The notes: generated by a model not told the origin, from the sequence alone. A stretch of DNA of 64,000 nt from an uncultured Bacteroidota bacterium (GCA_902590705.1 CACIXU010000004.1:60620-124619), one strand, 5' to 3'; positions 1-10,802 are shown, numbered from the stretch's first letter. Made by a program: numbers and translations.

Positions 1-802
1 CAGCCTCTCTCCTAAAGCAAGGAGTATATCCAGTCATACAGATTGGAAGCTCTTTATCACTAAGTAATTTATCTCTATATATATTTGTTAATGGAACTTC
101 CGCGGTTGGAATTAGATACAAGTTATCTTCTTTAATGTGATACATCTGCCCTTCTTTATCTGGAAGTTGACCCGTTCCAAACCCTGATAATTCATTAACT
201 AGGTATGGAACTTGATATTCTTTGTAACCAGCATCAATGTTTTTATCGAGAAAATATTGAATTAGCCCTCTTTGAAGTTTAGCTCCTTTTCCTTTATAAA
301 CAGGGAATCCGGCACCAGTAATTTTACTCCCAAGATCAAAATCAATTAGATCGTATTTTGCAGTTAATTCCCAATGTGGTAATGCCTTGTGAGGAAACTC
401 GGGTGTTAAGCCTGCACGAAAAACTTCTTCATTATTGTCATCGTTATTTCCTGAGGGTACAATATCCTCAGGAATATTTGGGATTTGAGTTCTCAACGAC
501 ATTAAGTCTGCTTCTATCTTATGTATCTGTTCATGCAAATCTTTTGTGACTGTTTTCAAGTTTGAAGTCTCTACTTTTAAGTTATTCGCTTCAACTTTTT
601 TACCTGATTTAAATAATATGCCTATTTCATTTGACAGTTGATTACTTTTTGAAAGAACCCCATCTAATTGAGCTTGGAGGGCGCGACGATTTTGATCAAT
701 TTCAAGGAGTTGATCAATAAGTTCGGGGTGTGAAAAATTTCTCTTGGCTAAACCCTCTTTAGCTTTGGTTGGGTTTTCTCTAAGATAAACAAGCGATAAC
801 AT
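1..802 (-). CDS. serS: Seryl-tRNA synthetase, 3' part cut by window edge
   Basis: Reverse-strand translation from ATG at 800-802: MLSLVYLRENPTKAKEGLAKRNF...ALPHWELTAKYDLIDFDLGSKITGAGFPVYKGKGAKLQRGLIQYFLD...YLIPTAEVPLTNIYRDKLL...CFRREAG; typical SerRS N-terminal coiled coil plus class II motif 2. Not in the ORF track because it runs off the edge. Confidence 0.95.
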   Translation of the reverse strand, partial: MLSLVYLRENPTKAKEGLAKRNFSHPELIDQLLEIDQNRRALQAQLDGVLSKSNQLSNEIGILFKSGKKVEANNLKVETSNLKTVTKDLHEQIHKIEADLMSLRTQIPNIPEDIVPSGNNDDNNEEVFRAGLTPEFPHKALPHWELTAKYDLIDFDLGSKITGAGFPVYKGKGAKLQRGLIQYFLDKNIDAGYKEYQVPYLVNELSGFGTGQLPDKEGQMYHIKEDNLYLIPTAEVPLTNIYRDKLLSDKELPICMTGYTPCFRREA

Positions 803-856
803 GTAATTTAATTTTTCATTACAAAGGTATATGAAAGCATTGGATTTCTGATTAAA

Positions 857-1789
857 CTAGAGGTATTCTGGAATCAATTTTTGACAATGTCTCTTATCAA
901 TATCTAATTGGATCTTTAGCTTTTCAATAGATTCAAACTTTTTTTCTACTCTAATTTTTTCTAATATTTCAAGAGTCATTTCGTGGTCATAAAGGTTTCC
1001 ATTAAAATTAAATAAATGTGTTTCTATCTGATTATTTTTTGCTGATATCGTTGGTCTAATTCCAATATTCATCATTCCAAAATAGATTTGTTTTTTTAGC
1101 TTTGTCCTTACAAGATAGACTCCATTTTGAGGTTTGAGCTTATACTTTTCAAATATTTTCAAGTTAGCTGTAGGGTAGCCAATTCTTCTTCCCAATTCGT
1201 CCCCTTTTATTATTTTTCCAGATAAATTAAATGGTCGGCCGAGGAATTTATTAACTAATTTAAAGTCTCCACTTCTTATAGCATTGCGAACTTTGGTTGA
1301 ACTTACCGAAATCGATTCAATATCTTGGGCAGGAATTTCATCAACCTTAAAATTATAATCTAAACCAAAACCTTTTAGGGTTTGAACCGTGGCCTCCCTA
1401 TTTCGACCAAAACGGTGATCATAACCAATCATCAATTTTGATACTTTAAGACTGTTTACCAAGATATCTCGTGTAAATTTTATAGCTGACATTCTAGAAA
1501 AATCCTTTGTGAAAGGCTGAATAATCAAAACTTCAACTCCTAATTTTTTGAAAATATTTTTCTTTTCGTTTATGGTATCGATCATTTTAATATTAGAGTC
1601 CTTTTGCAAGACCATGCGTGGATGGGGAAAAAAAGTAAGTAATATCGTTAGTAAATTTTCTTTTTTCCCCTTTGCAACCATATCAGTGATAATTTTCCTA
1701 TGTCCAATATGAACTCCGTCAAATGTTCCAATTGTTACAATTGATTCTCTTGAGGGTTTGTATTCCAATATATTTTCAAATACTTCCAT
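857..1789 (-). CDS. ribF: Bifunctional riboflavin kinase / FAD synthetase
   Basis: TIGTFDGVHIGHRKII nucleotidyltransferase motif and C-terminal flavokinase domain (GRPFNLSGKIIKGDELGRRIGYPTANL). Confidence 0.95.
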   Translation of the reverse strand: MEVFENILEYKPSRESIVTIGTFDGVHIGHRKIITDMVAKGKKENLLTILLTFFPHPRMVLQKDSNIKMIDTINEKKNIFKKLGVEVLIIQPFTKDFSRMSAIKFTRDILVNSLKVSKLMIGYDHRFGRNREATVQTLKGFGLDYNFKVDEIPAQDIESISVSSTKVRNAIRSGDFKLVNKFLGRPFNLSGKIIKGDELGRRIGYPTANLKIFEKYKLKPQNGVYLVRTKLKKQIYFGMMNIGIRPTISAKNNQIETHLFNFNGNLYDHEMTLEILEKIRVEKKFESIEKLKIQLDIDKRHCQKLIPEYL

Positions 1790-1877
1790 CTAAAATTTAG
1801 TACTACTTCAAAAGTACATTATAATTGCTTTAAGTTTTGTGGTCTTTTTTTTTTAATTTAAAGGAAAAATAATTGCA

Positions 1878-4800
1878 TTGGTCATTCGACGAGTAATATT
1901 ACTCTTTCTGTTCATTATTTTATTTTTCATTAACGATATCCAAGCCCAAGATTATTGGTCTAAAGTTGATAAAGAAACACTCTTACCTCAAACATTTCAG
2001 GCAAGGGAAGATTGGCATTACTTATCATTGGATAATGATAAATTAAATTCTTTATTAGTAAGTAAAAATACTTCTACCTCCGAGGCTCAGGAAAACAATA
2101 TATCGATTGAACTTCCAAATGAAAAAGGGATTGAAGAAACATTTTCACTAACCCCTGTTGCTGTTTTATCTCCTGAACTAGCCATACAATTCCCTAGGAT
2201 TAAAACTTATGTGGGAAGTAGTAAAAGTCGACCAGATGTATCGGTAAGAATTTCATGTACACCGCAAGGAATAAATGCTTGGATGCGTTTTCCAGACGGT
2301 AAAAATAGATTTATTCAACCGATTGATAATAATAGAAATCACTTGTCTTATTTACGATCACAGAATAATACGATCAGTAGTTTTGAATGTACTACTCCAC
2401 TAGACCAAAATTGGACTAAAGAAGAAAAATTAAAACGACGGGGAAGTAGTCTCAGAACCTCCGATAGCCATCTCAAAACATTCAGGTTAGCCATCTCTAC
2501 TTCAGGAGGTTACACTTCTTATTGGGGAGATGATGATCCTAGTAATGGCAGTAATAAAGAAGATGCTTTTGCTGCAGTAGTTAGTACAATTAATCGAGTT
2601 AATGAGATTTTTGAAAATGAATTAGGAATTCACTTGGAGTTGGTAAATGGTTTGGATTTAATTTATGACGATCCTGATAATGACCCCTATACTGATGATT
2701 TTGGTTCTGAGGTTCAAGAAACCCTTGATGAGGTATTTGGCTCTCAGAACTATGATATTGGACACTTATTTGCATATTCTACAGCTAGCGGTGGAGGGAA
2801 TGCTGGTTCAGTTGGTAACGTCTGCATAGATAATAAAAAAGGATCAGCTTATAGTTATCATCCCTTTGAGGGATCATTTAATGATCCTTTTTTGAGCGAT
2901 CATTTTGATATCGATTATGTAGCTCACGAAATGGCTCACCAATTTGGAGCATTTCACACTTTTGGTTATGAAAATGAATTCGAGGGAGTAAGCTCAGAGC
3001 CTGGCAGTGGTTCAACTATAATGGGTTATGCTGGAATTACTGGATCCGACGATGTACAAAGGCATAGTGATCCTTATTTTCATTATCACAGTCTAAAAAA
3101 TATAAATGATTATGTTCAAAATCAAACCTGCTATACCACAACATTAAATGAAAATGAACCCCCTACCGTAAATGCTGGTATAGATTATACTATCCCAATG
3201 GGTACCGCATATGAATTGAAGGCAACTGCGAGCGATCCAGACAATCTAAAATTGTATTACTGTTGGGAGCAATTGGATAGTGGGGAAGTAGGAACTAATA
3301 ATTTTGGACCTAATTTTCATTTGGGTAGTCAGGCTCGTTCGCTACCACCAACTGAAAGCGCTATAAGGACGATTCCAAGGATGGAGTCAGTTTTGGATGG
3401 AAAACTGACAGAAACGAATCCTACAATTGGAAGTAATTGGGAAACAGTTTCAAATATTGAAAGAACTCTAACATGGGGTGTAACTGTTAGAGATTATTTT
3501 CCTGCTTTGGCAAATGGAAAAGGTAAAACTACTTCTGATGCTCGAATATTAAAAGTTACATCTAAAGCCGGTCCATTTAAAATTTTATCTCAGTCTGAAG
3601 AAGGAATTTTTTGGGAAGGGGGCTCTAGGCAAGTTGTTTCATGGGACGTTTCAAATACAGATCAGAGCCCTATTAATACCAAAAACGTCTCAATTTTAAT
3701 GTCTAAAGACTCAGGACAGACTTTTAATGAAATTCTAGTTGCCAATACACCAAACGATGGTAATGAAGAAATAACTGTGCCAGCAGATATAAATTCAAAT
3801 CAAGTGAGAATTAAAATTGTTCCTGATAATTCTATTTATTTCACTGTAAATACTCAAAATATAAAAATTCAACAATCGCCATTTACTTTATTATTTGATA
3901 AATATAATCAAGAGATTTGCGAGGAATCAGAAATTATTTTTAATTATAATTATGCAACTTACCTTGGATTTAATGAAGAAGTAAATCTCAGCATAAGAAA
4001 CTTACCTGAGGGATTAGAAGCTATTTTTTCATCACCTAAATTAATACAAGGCTCGAGTTCGGGAACCTTGAGGCTTTTAGGACTTGAAAATTTATCTAAT
4101 CAGGATTTAACACTAGAGGTTTTTGCTCTAGGCAGCACAATTTCAAAAACACTTGAGCTAGAACTAAAGGCTTTAAACGATAATTTCTCCAATATTGAAC
4201 TTTTAAGCCCAACTATGGATGAAGAGGGTATTAGTAGAAACGTTACTTTGACATGGGAGGTTGATAATAGTGCCACTTCTTATATCTTAGAGGTAGCGAA
4301 AGATGTAAATTTTTCAAATATTATTGTTTATACCTCCACTATTATGAACTCATATTTTCTTAAAAATTTAGATTTCGCAGAGGAATATTTTTGGCGGGTT
4401 AAACCGATAAATATTTGTGGCATTGGTGCCTTTTCTGAAACTAGAGTTTTTAATACAACATTGGTTAATTGTAAAAATTATTACACCTCAAGTCTGCCTC
4501 GTCAAATTAGTGATAGTGAAGGGGATTTTCCTGGAGTAACAAATGTCACTGTAGATGTTTTTGATCAAGCTTTAATTGAAGATATCAACGTAAAGATATC
4601 TATTGAACATGCCTACATTGAAGACATTTCAATCTATCTAATTGCACCTAACCAAAACAAAATTAAATTATCACAGAATTTAGGAGAAAATTTGGGTAAT
4701 TATATAAATACTGTTTTTGATCAAGAGTCTTCTAATCCAATTGTATTTGGCCTGCCTCCATTTACTGGTTCATTTAGTCCCATTGAGGACTTATCGGATC

Positions 4801-5753
4801 TTTATGGTAATGAAATGAAGGGTGAATGGATTATTCAAGTAGAGGACAATTTTGAGGGAACATCAGGAAATTTAACTGACGCTGAATTGCAAATATGCTA
4901 CAGTGGAGAAATTATTCTAGATACTGATAATGACTCAATAGCAGATTTTAAGGATAATTGCCCATTAATAGCTAATAATGATCAATCTGATATTGATAGA
5001 GACGGATTAGGAGACTTATGTGACTTGAATACTCCTAATAATTTTTTACTAACAAAATCAAATCCAACTTGTGCATTGAAGAACAATGGTAAAATAAGTA
5101 TAAATGGTAAGGCTCATTTTAGCTACAAAGCAGATATTATTGGCCCCAATGGATATTTTTCCCAAAAGATATTTAATCACTTATATGATGCTACAATAAA
5201 AAATCTTTCTCCCGGTAATTATTCAATTTGTATAACTTCTGATGAGGAGATCAATTTTGAAAGTTGCTTTAACACCTTACTTGAAAGTCCAGATCCGCTT
5301 AACGTTTTAACCGAGTTAAATTATGAAAATCAATCCCTTACAGTTGATCTTTCAGGAGCTACAAACTATGAAATATTACTTAATAATAGCCGTTATAAAT
5401 TAAATTCAGGAAGACACCAACTTTATTTAAAAGAGGGATTAAATAGATTAGAGATTACAACTAACCAAGAATGTCAAGGAAAAGTGGAAGAGAATATTTA
5501 TCTATCAGAAGTATCAACTATTTATCCAAATCCAGCTTTTAATTCAGTTAACGTCTTATTTGGTGGACAAGCCAATGACTTTATAATCTCTATTTTCAGC
5601 ATTCATGGGGATTTAATAGAGCAATTTAAGGAGCAAAATCTCCCTAGTAACCGATCCTTTACTATTCCTTTGGATTATTATCCTAAAGGGGTTTATTTGA
5701 TCAATATTATTTGTGGAGATAAAATTGAGAATATTAAATTACTTAAGAGATGA
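1878..5753 (+). CDS. Secreted reprolysin-like zinc metalloprotease with P-domain, thrombospondin type 3-like repeats and T9SS C-terminal sorting domain
   Basis: Signal peptide; HEMAHQFGAFH (HExxHxxGxxH) with Met-turn TIMGYAG; proprotein-convertase P-domain-like region (VTVDVFDQALIEDINVKISIEHAYIEDISIYLIAP); DTDNDSIADFKDNCP; C-term YPNPAFNSVNV...GVYLINI. Confidence 0.85.
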   Translation: MVIRRVILLFLFIILFFINDIQAQDYWSKVDKETLLPQTFQAREDWHYLSLDNDKLNSLLVSKNTSTSEAQENNISIELPNEKGIEETFSLTPVAVLSPELAIQFPRIKTYVGSSKSRPDVSVRISCTPQGINAWMRFPDGKNRFIQPIDNNRNHLSYLRSQNNTISSFECTTPLDQNWTKEEKLKRRGSSLRTSDSHLKTFRLAISTSGGYTSYWGDDDPSNGSNKEDAFAAVVSTINRVNEIFENELGIHLELVNGLDLIYDDPDNDPYTDDFGSEVQETLDEVFGSQNYDIGHLFAYSTASGGGNAGSVGNVCIDNKKGSAYSYHPFEGSFNDPFLSDHFDIDYVAHEMAHQFGAFHTFGYENEFEGVSSEPGSGSTIMGYAGITGSDDVQRHSDPYFHYHSLKNINDYVQNQTCYTTTLNENEPPTVNAGIDYTIPMGTAYELKATASDPDNLKLYYCWEQLDSGEVGTNNFGPNFHLGSQARSLPPTESAIRTIPRMESVLDGKLTETNPTIGSNWETVSNIERTLTWGVTVRDYFPALANGKGKTTSDARILKVTSKAGPFKILSQSEEGIFWEGGSRQVVSWDVSNTDQSPINTKNVSILMSKDSGQTFNEILVANTPNDGNEEITVPADINSNQVRIKIVPDNSIYFTVNTQNIKIQQSPFTLLFDKYNQEICEESEIIFNYNYATYLGFNEEVNLSIRNLPEGLEAIFSSPKLIQGSSSGTLRLLGLENLSNQDLTLEVFALGSTISKTLELELKALNDNFSNIELLSPTMDEEGISRNVTLTWEVDNSATSYILEVAKDVNFSNIIVYTSTIMNSYFLKNLDFAEEYFWRVKPINICGIGAFSETRVFNTTLVNCKNYYTSSLPRQISDSEGDFPGVTNVTVDVFDQALIEDINVKISIEHAYIEDISIYLIAPNQNKIKLSQNLGENLGNYINTVFDQESSNPIVFGLPPFTGSFSPIEDLSDLYGNEMKGEWIIQVEDNFEGTSGNLTDAELQICYSGEIILDTDNDSIADFKDNCPLIANNDQSDIDRDGLGDLCDLNTPNNFLLTKSNPTCALKNNGKISINGKAHFSYKADIIGPNGYFSQKIFNHLYDATIKNLSPGNYSICITSDEEINFESCFNTLLESPDPLNVLTELNYENQSLTVDLSGATNYEILLNNSRYKLNSGRHQLYLKEGLNRLEITTNQECQGKVEENIYLSEVSTIYPNPAFNSVNVLFGGQANDFIISIFSIHGDLIEQFKEQNLPSNRSFTIPLDYYPKGVYLINIICGDKIENIKLLKR

Positions 5754-6433
5754 AATTAGAGAATTTATTTTTGATATTTACTCTTTTTTTAGCCATTGCC
5801 TGTGAAAAAGAAGTAATCATAACCCCAGATCCACCCCTTTTAATTGGACCTATAAATAATAATAGTTGTACCTCTGAGACAATTATTACATCTCAAAAAA
5901 GTCAAGTAAACTTTCGTTGGCAATCTGCATTAAATGCAGATGAATATGAATTAGTAATTAGAGATATTCAAACGAATTCAGACATTCAATTAAATACGTT
6001 TCGGACATATAGCCCTGTGGTTTTAGACCGTGGTAAACAGTATTCGTGGTGGGTAATCTCGAAGTACAATGCTGATCAAACCTTTTCAAAAAGCATAATT
6101 TGGACTTTTTATCTAGAGGGTCCACAGAAGTCAAGTCATTTTCCATTTCCTGCAAATCTATTAAATCCAAAATCTAATGAACAAATAAGTTTGAATGATG
6201 GAAAATATATTTTTATATGGGAATCAACAGACCTTGATGAAGACATAATTGAATATGACCTCTATTTAGGGGCTAATCCTGATGAGTTGACTCTATTGGC
6301 AGAGAGATTGTCATTAAACTCGATTGAGTTATCGCTAAATCCAAATCAATTCTATTATTGGAAAGTAATAACTAGAGATTCAGAGGGTAATGTCTCAAGT
6401 TCGACTGTTAATGGTTTTAAAACTTCTTTTTAA
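5750..6433 (+). CDS. Lipoprotein with two fibronectin-III-like domains, paralogous to 20274-21008
   Basis: Lipobox LAIAC; two FN3-like repeats ending in YSWWVIS / YYWKVITRDSEGN; ATGA 4-bp overlap with upstream gene. Confidence 0.75.
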   Translation: MKLENLFLIFTLFLAIACEKEVIITPDPPLLIGPINNNSCTSETIITSQKSQVNFRWQSALNADEYELVIRDIQTNSDIQLNTFRTYSPVVLDRGKQYSWWVISKYNADQTFSKSIIWTFYLEGPQKSSHFPFPANLLNPKSNEQISLNDGKYIFIWESTDLDEDIIEYDLYLGANPDELTLLAERLSLNSIELSLNPNQFYYWKVITRDSEGNVSSSTVNGFKTSF

Positions 6434-7002
6434 GAGATTTTACCATTAAATAAGTTCATCGATTTTTCAAGTCCTGCCTGGATGAATGAGAAGGCAATCT
6501 CCTCGCATTTTATTATACCTCTAACTACCTGATTTTTTTCTTCAGAGTTAAATTCTCCTAGAACAAAATCAATTTGGTTAAAACTTTTATCATCATTCTT
6601 AATTCCGAATCTTAGTCTTGGGTAGTTAGGTGTATTAAGATGGGCTTCAATATCTTTTAGTCCGTTATGACCTCCATCACTTCCTTTTCCCTTAAGTCTA
6701 AGTTTAGCAAGGGGAAGATGGAGATCATCAGTTACTACTAAAATATTTTCAATGGCTATGTTTTCTTTTAAAGCCCAGTATCGAACTGCTTTACCACTTC
6801 GATTCATTAAAGTAGACGGTTTGATAAGAATAATTTTTTTCCCTTTAAAACGTAATACACCTTTTTTGCAAAGCTTAGATTCTTCCATATCAGTCTTATA
6901 CTTTTCAGCAATATAATCAATCACTTCAAATCCAATATTGTGACGCGTATTTTTATAATCAGCACCAATATTTCCTAAACCAACGATTAAGAATTTTCTC
7001 AT
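6430..7002 (-). CDS. pth: Peptidyl-tRNA hydrolase (start reassigned from 7071 to the ATG at 7002)
   Basis: MRKFLIVGLGNIGADYKNTRHNIGFEVID, GGHNGLKDIEAHL; the ORF-track N-terminal extension overlaps a terminator hairpin. Confidence 0.92.
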   Translation of the reverse strand: MRKFLIVGLGNIGADYKNTRHNIGFEVIDYIAEKYKTDMEESKLCKKGVLRFKGKKIILIKPSTLMNRSGKAVRYWALKENIAIENILVVTDDLHLPLAKLRLKGKGSDGGHNGLKDIEAHLNTPNYPRLRFGIKNDDKSFNQIDFVLGEFNSEEKNQVVRGIIKCEEIAFSFIQAGLEKSMNLFNGKIS

Positions 7003-7044
7003 GTCAATCGATTTTGATTTACCCTTAAGCCAACGGAGGATCAT

Positions 7045-7086
7045 CTTGTAAAAATAAAAAAAGCATCTCATCTAAGAGATGCCTTA
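7045..7086 (-). terminator. Rho-independent terminator downstream of rplY
   Basis: Minus-strand aaggcatctc-ttagat-gagatgctttttttattttt: 7-bp perfect GCATCTC/GAGATGC stem followed by T-run. Confidence 0.8.
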
Positions 7087-7110
7087 ATTTAAAATCAAAT
7101 ATTATAAAAA

Positions 7111-7752
7111 TTATTCTGCGGGAGAACCACTTTTAGTTTCTTCTACTTCTCCTTCCTCAGAATCCTCAGTTGTTTCATCCTCTAATTCCTCAACTTCAAT
7201 TGAAGCTCTTGAGGTTCTCACTTTACATACAACCGTATTGTCGGGGTGTAAAATAGTATAATCACTAGATTTAAGCTTTTCAATTATAAGCTTATTACCC
7301 AATTCAAGTTCAGAAATATCGGCCTTTATGAAGTCTGGGAGATTTGAAGGAATCGCCCTTACCCTAAGCTTCCGTTTATTAATAGATAAGACACCACCGC
7401 TAATTATTACTCCTGGTGCGGAACCTTCAAAAATCAATGGAATTTCCATAGTAACAGGTTTGTCGTCAAAAATCTGATAGAAATCAGCGTGAAGAATCTT
7501 GTCACTAACAGGATGAAATTGGATATCTTGTAAAATGGCATTAATTTTTTTACCTCCTTCTAAATTAATTACCACTGTGTGGGCATTTGGGGTGTAAACT
7601 AATTTACTGAAATCAAGTTCGTTTGCAGAAAAATGGATTGGATTTTCTCCTCCATATAGTACGCAAGGAACCTTATCAGCATTACGTAGTGCTTTAGTAG
7701 CTAATTTGCCTACGCTTTCTCTTTTAGATCCTTTTATTGTAATAGATTTCAT
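7111..7752 (-). CDS. rplY: Ribosomal protein bL25 (Ctc form) with acidic C-terminal tail
   Basis: [44 protein letters not shown]-type C-terminal domain; acidic tail. Confidence 0.93.
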   Translation of the reverse strand: MKSITIKGSKRESVGKLATKALRNADKVPCVLYGGENPIHFSANELDFSKLVYTPNAHTVVINLEGGKKINAILQDIQFHPVSDKILHADFYQIFDDKPVTMEIPLIFEGSAPGVIISGGVLSINKRKLRVRAIPSNLPDFIKADISELELGNKLIIEKLKSSDYTILHPDNTVVCKVRTSRASIEVEELEDETTEDSEEGEVEETKSGSPAE

Positions 7753-7763
7753 TTTTGATTAAT

Positions 7764-8696
7764 TTATATTATGTAGTTGTTACTAATAGATTTGTTGTGG
7801 TGAACATTGTGCATAGTCGTTGCAAATATTTTTGCACAACTTAATATTTTAATTTTTTTACTTTTCAACTTTGATGGGATAGTATCGGAGACTATTAGTT
7901 CCTCTAAACGAGATTTTTCAATTTTATCATATGCATCTGCAGACAGCAAGGCATGTGTACATATTGCTCTAACAGATAATGCTCCCCTTTCCATCATCAA
8001 ATCGGCAGCCCGAGTAAGTGTACCAGCAGTATCAACCATATCATCAACTAAAACTACATTTTTACCAGTTACATCACCAATGAGCTCCATATTAGTAATT
8101 ACATTTGCTTTAGCTCTTTGTTTATAACAAATGACAACGTCAGACTCTAAAAACTTAGAATAAGCGTATGCTCTTTTTGAACCCCCCATGTCTGGAGAGG
8201 CGACAGTTAGTTTATCTAAATTAAGTTGTTGCAAATAAGGTATGAAAATTGCCGAAGCAAATAGGTGGTCAACAGGTTTTTCAAAGAAACCCTGAATTTG
8301 ATCTGCGTGTAAGTCCATTGTAATTATCCTTGTAGCACCTGCAGATTCAAGAAGTTTAGCAATCAGTTTAGCACCAATCGGCACTCTGGGTTTATCTTTT
8401 CTGTCTTGGCGAGCCCATCCAAAATATGGTATAACCGCCGTGATGTGTCTGGCTGAAGCTCTTTTCGCAGCGTCTAGCATCAAAAGCATTTCCATAAGAT
8501 TTTCTGAGCTAGGATGTGTTGAACCCACAATAAAAATTCTAGCACCTCGCACAGATTCTTCAAAAGAGGGTTGAAATTCCCCATCGCTGTAGCGTGAAAA
8601 GTTTACCTGACCTAGTGGCAAACCATATTCATCAGCTATGGCAGTAGCTAATTCAAATGACTGGTTGCAACTGAATAATTTTACTGGGGTTTTCAA
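7764..8696 (-). CDS. prs: Ribose-phosphate pyrophosphokinase
   Basis: GSTHPSSENLMEMLLMLDAAKRASARHITAVIPYFGWARQDRKDKPRVPIGAKL; PRPP site VVLVDDMVDTAGTL. Confidence 0.96.
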   Translation of the reverse strand: MKTPVKLFSCNQSFELATAIADEYGLPLGQVNFSRYSDGEFQPSFEESVRGARIFIVGSTHPSSENLMEMLLMLDAAKRASARHITAVIPYFGWARQDRKDKPRVPIGAKLIAKLLESAGATRIITMDLHADQIQGFFEKPVDHLFASAIFIPYLQQLNLDKLTVASPDMGGSKRAYAYSKFLESDVVICYKQRAKANVITNMELIGDVTGKNVVLVDDMVDTAGTLTRAADLMMERGALSVRAICTHALLSADAYDKIEKSRLEELIVSDTIPSKLKSKKIKILSCAKIFATTMHNVHHNKSISNNYII

Positions 8697-8807
8697 TGGT
8701 TAGTACTTTTTTGGATTGCAAATTTATAAATAAAATCAAGTCGTTAATGCTTATTCATCAATAATTTAGAATGAAACTTCGTTAAAATTATTAATTTTAG
8801 CTTCGCT

Positions 8808-8889
8808 GCCTTGGTGGCGGAACTGGTAGACGCGCTGGATTCAAAATCCAGTTCTTTCGGGAGTGTGGGTTCGATTCCCACCCAAGGTA
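8808..8889 (+). tRNA. tRNA-Leu(CAA)
   Basis: Acceptor GCCTTGG/CCAAGGT, anticodon stem CTGGA-TTCAAAA-TCCAG, variable arm, T-arm GTGGG-TTCGATT-CCCAC; class II tRNA. Confidence 0.93.
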
Positions 8890-8895
8890 CTAAAC

Positions 8896-8933
8896 GGGAG
8901 ATATCTGAAAAGTTGTCTCCTTTTTCTTTTTTT
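8896..8933 (+). terminator. Rho-independent terminator after tRNA-Leu
   Basis: GGAGATA...TGTCTCC stem followed by tttttcttttttt. Confidence 0.75.
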
Positions 8934-9203
8934 AATCCTTGTAACTCATTAATTTTCTGATAGATAAATTCAAATCCTTCTTTGAACTTTGGGGTTCGAT
9001 ACTTTTTGCCATCAAATTCTATACTTTAGCTTTAGGTTAAACAAAAAAATTAGAGAAAAAAATGGATTTAATAAATTTAATTTAAGCTAACTTCTGGTTA
9101 ACACTAATATTTCAAATAAGCCTGTTTGATTTATTTAAAAAGTTATAGTTTTTGGCATATTATATTTCAAAAAAAAAATTAAATATTAGCTACTTTTAGC
9201 CCC

Positions 9204-10790
9204 ATGAATAGAAAAACATATTATCAATTATTTTTATTATTACTTTTCAGTTGTTCAAAAGCTGAAAAAGAGGTTCAAGAAGACTTATATCTCTCAGATA
9301 CAACTGAATCGACAACCGAAAATAGCTCAAACATCCAAAATACAACCAAAGATTCTGATAATGGAGGAACTATAGCTGAGGATTCTACTTCAACTACTTC
9401 TAATGAGCAAATTGAGGGTAATGGAATTGTAACTAAAGATCGACCGCTTGAAAAATATTTGACAATAAATAAATCTATTACCTATCAAAAAGTTGATGGA
9501 TTTGGCGCTGGAATAAAGCGAAGGACAGAAGATTTATATAGGCTTCCTAGCTCTTTGAGAGAGAAAGTTGAAAAACACTGTTTTCAAGAATTAGAGGTAA
9601 ATATGATACGTTTTTTTATATATCATGATTTGGAACCTATTAACGATAATGACAATCCTCTTGAATTAGACGAAAGTAAGTTGGATTGGACTCCTTTTGA
9701 CAGCGATCCAAATAAAAATAGGACTCGATTTGTAGGTGAGGCTTTAAATAATGCAATGTTTTTAAGTGTAAATGGATTCGATCATATAATTGGAAACTGT
9801 AATAGTCCCCCTGGTTGGTTGAAAACTAATGGAAAACACAACGGTGGTGGAACACTAATAAATGGAGGTGAATCGGAGTACAGTGAATTTCTAATTGCTA
9901 CGCTAAATGGACTTAAAACAAGATATGGAATTAATATGACTGCAATTTCTCCTACCAATGAGCCAGATTATGAAGTTGCTTATGAGTCTATGGATACAAC
10001 GCCAACCGAATTGTCTAGCATTATTTTGAATCTTGATGATCGTCTTGATCGGGAAGGCTTGAGCGATATAAAAATTGTTTCTCCGGAGTGTTTTAGGGTA
10101 CATCAAAATTCAGAAAGGTCTACAACAACATATATCAATGCGATGTTTGCTGATGAAAAGGTTAAAAATGTAGTCGATATTGTTGCTACTCATACTTATG
10201 CAGATCCCAATCATAATGCTAATTGGAGGTTATTAAAACAGGCGGCATCTGATAAGCCTGTATGGGTTACTGAGTCAGGAGTCAATCGAAGTTTAGATCA
10301 ATCTATGAGTGACGCTGCTAACTACATCAAGTGGATTATTAGAGGGTTTAATGAGGGTGGATTGACAGCATATATGTTACATCTTTTTTATGGTGAGGCA
10401 GAGGAAAGAGGCTATTCTAGTCTAGTTGCTTGGACACCTTCAGGGGAAATAATTTTACCAAAAAGATATTATTCCTTAAAACACTTTGCTAATCTTGTTA
10501 AGCCAGGGTATTTCAGGATTTCAGCTGATTTAAGTGAGGCAAATATGTTTGTAGTTGCATTTAAATCTCCAAATGAGGACAAAGTAGTTTTACAAATATT
10601 TAACCAGGGTATTGAACAGAATTTATCGATTGACGTAATTCCAGGTTCAAAGTCAATTCAACATATTATTACCTCTGACAATGAGGGAGAAGATTTTATT
10701 TCAAAAAATTACTATTCCCCTGATAAGAATTACTTTAACTTAAATGTTCCATCAATGACACTGAACTCGATTATTTTCAAACTGAATTGA
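9204..10790 (+). CDS. GH30-family glycoside hydrolase lipoprotein (xylanase/glucuronoxylanase-like candidate)
   Basis: Lipobox LFSCSK; QKVDGFGAG, ISPTNEPDYE (acid/base), VWVTESGVNRS (nucleophile), C-terminal beta-side domain. Confidence 0.82.
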   Translation: MNRKTYYQLFLLLLFSCSKAEKEVQEDLYLSDTTESTTENSSNIQNTTKDSDNGGTIAEDSTSTTSNEQIEGNGIVTKDRPLEKYLTINKSITYQKVDGFGAGIKRRTEDLYRLPSSLREKVEKHCFQELEVNMIRFFIYHDLEPINDNDNPLELDESKLDWTPFDSDPNKNRTRFVGEALNNAMFLSVNGFDHIIGNCNSPPGWLKTNGKHNGGGTLINGGESEYSEFLIATLNGLKTRYGINMTAISPTNEPDYEVAYESMDTTPTELSSIILNLDDRLDREGLSDIKIVSPECFRVHQNSERSTTTYINAMFADEKVKNVVDIVATHTYADPNHNANWRLLKQAASDKPVWVTESGVNRSLDQSMSDAANYIKWIIRGFNEGGLTAYMLHLFYGEAEERGYSSLVAWTPSGEIILPKRYYSLKHFANLVKPGYFRISADLSEANMFVVAFKSPNEDKVVLQIFNQGIEQNLSIDVIPGSKSIQHIITSDNEGEDFISKNYYSPDKNYFNLNVPSMTLNSIIFKLN

Positions 10791-10802
10791 TGGCAAAACA
10801 TA

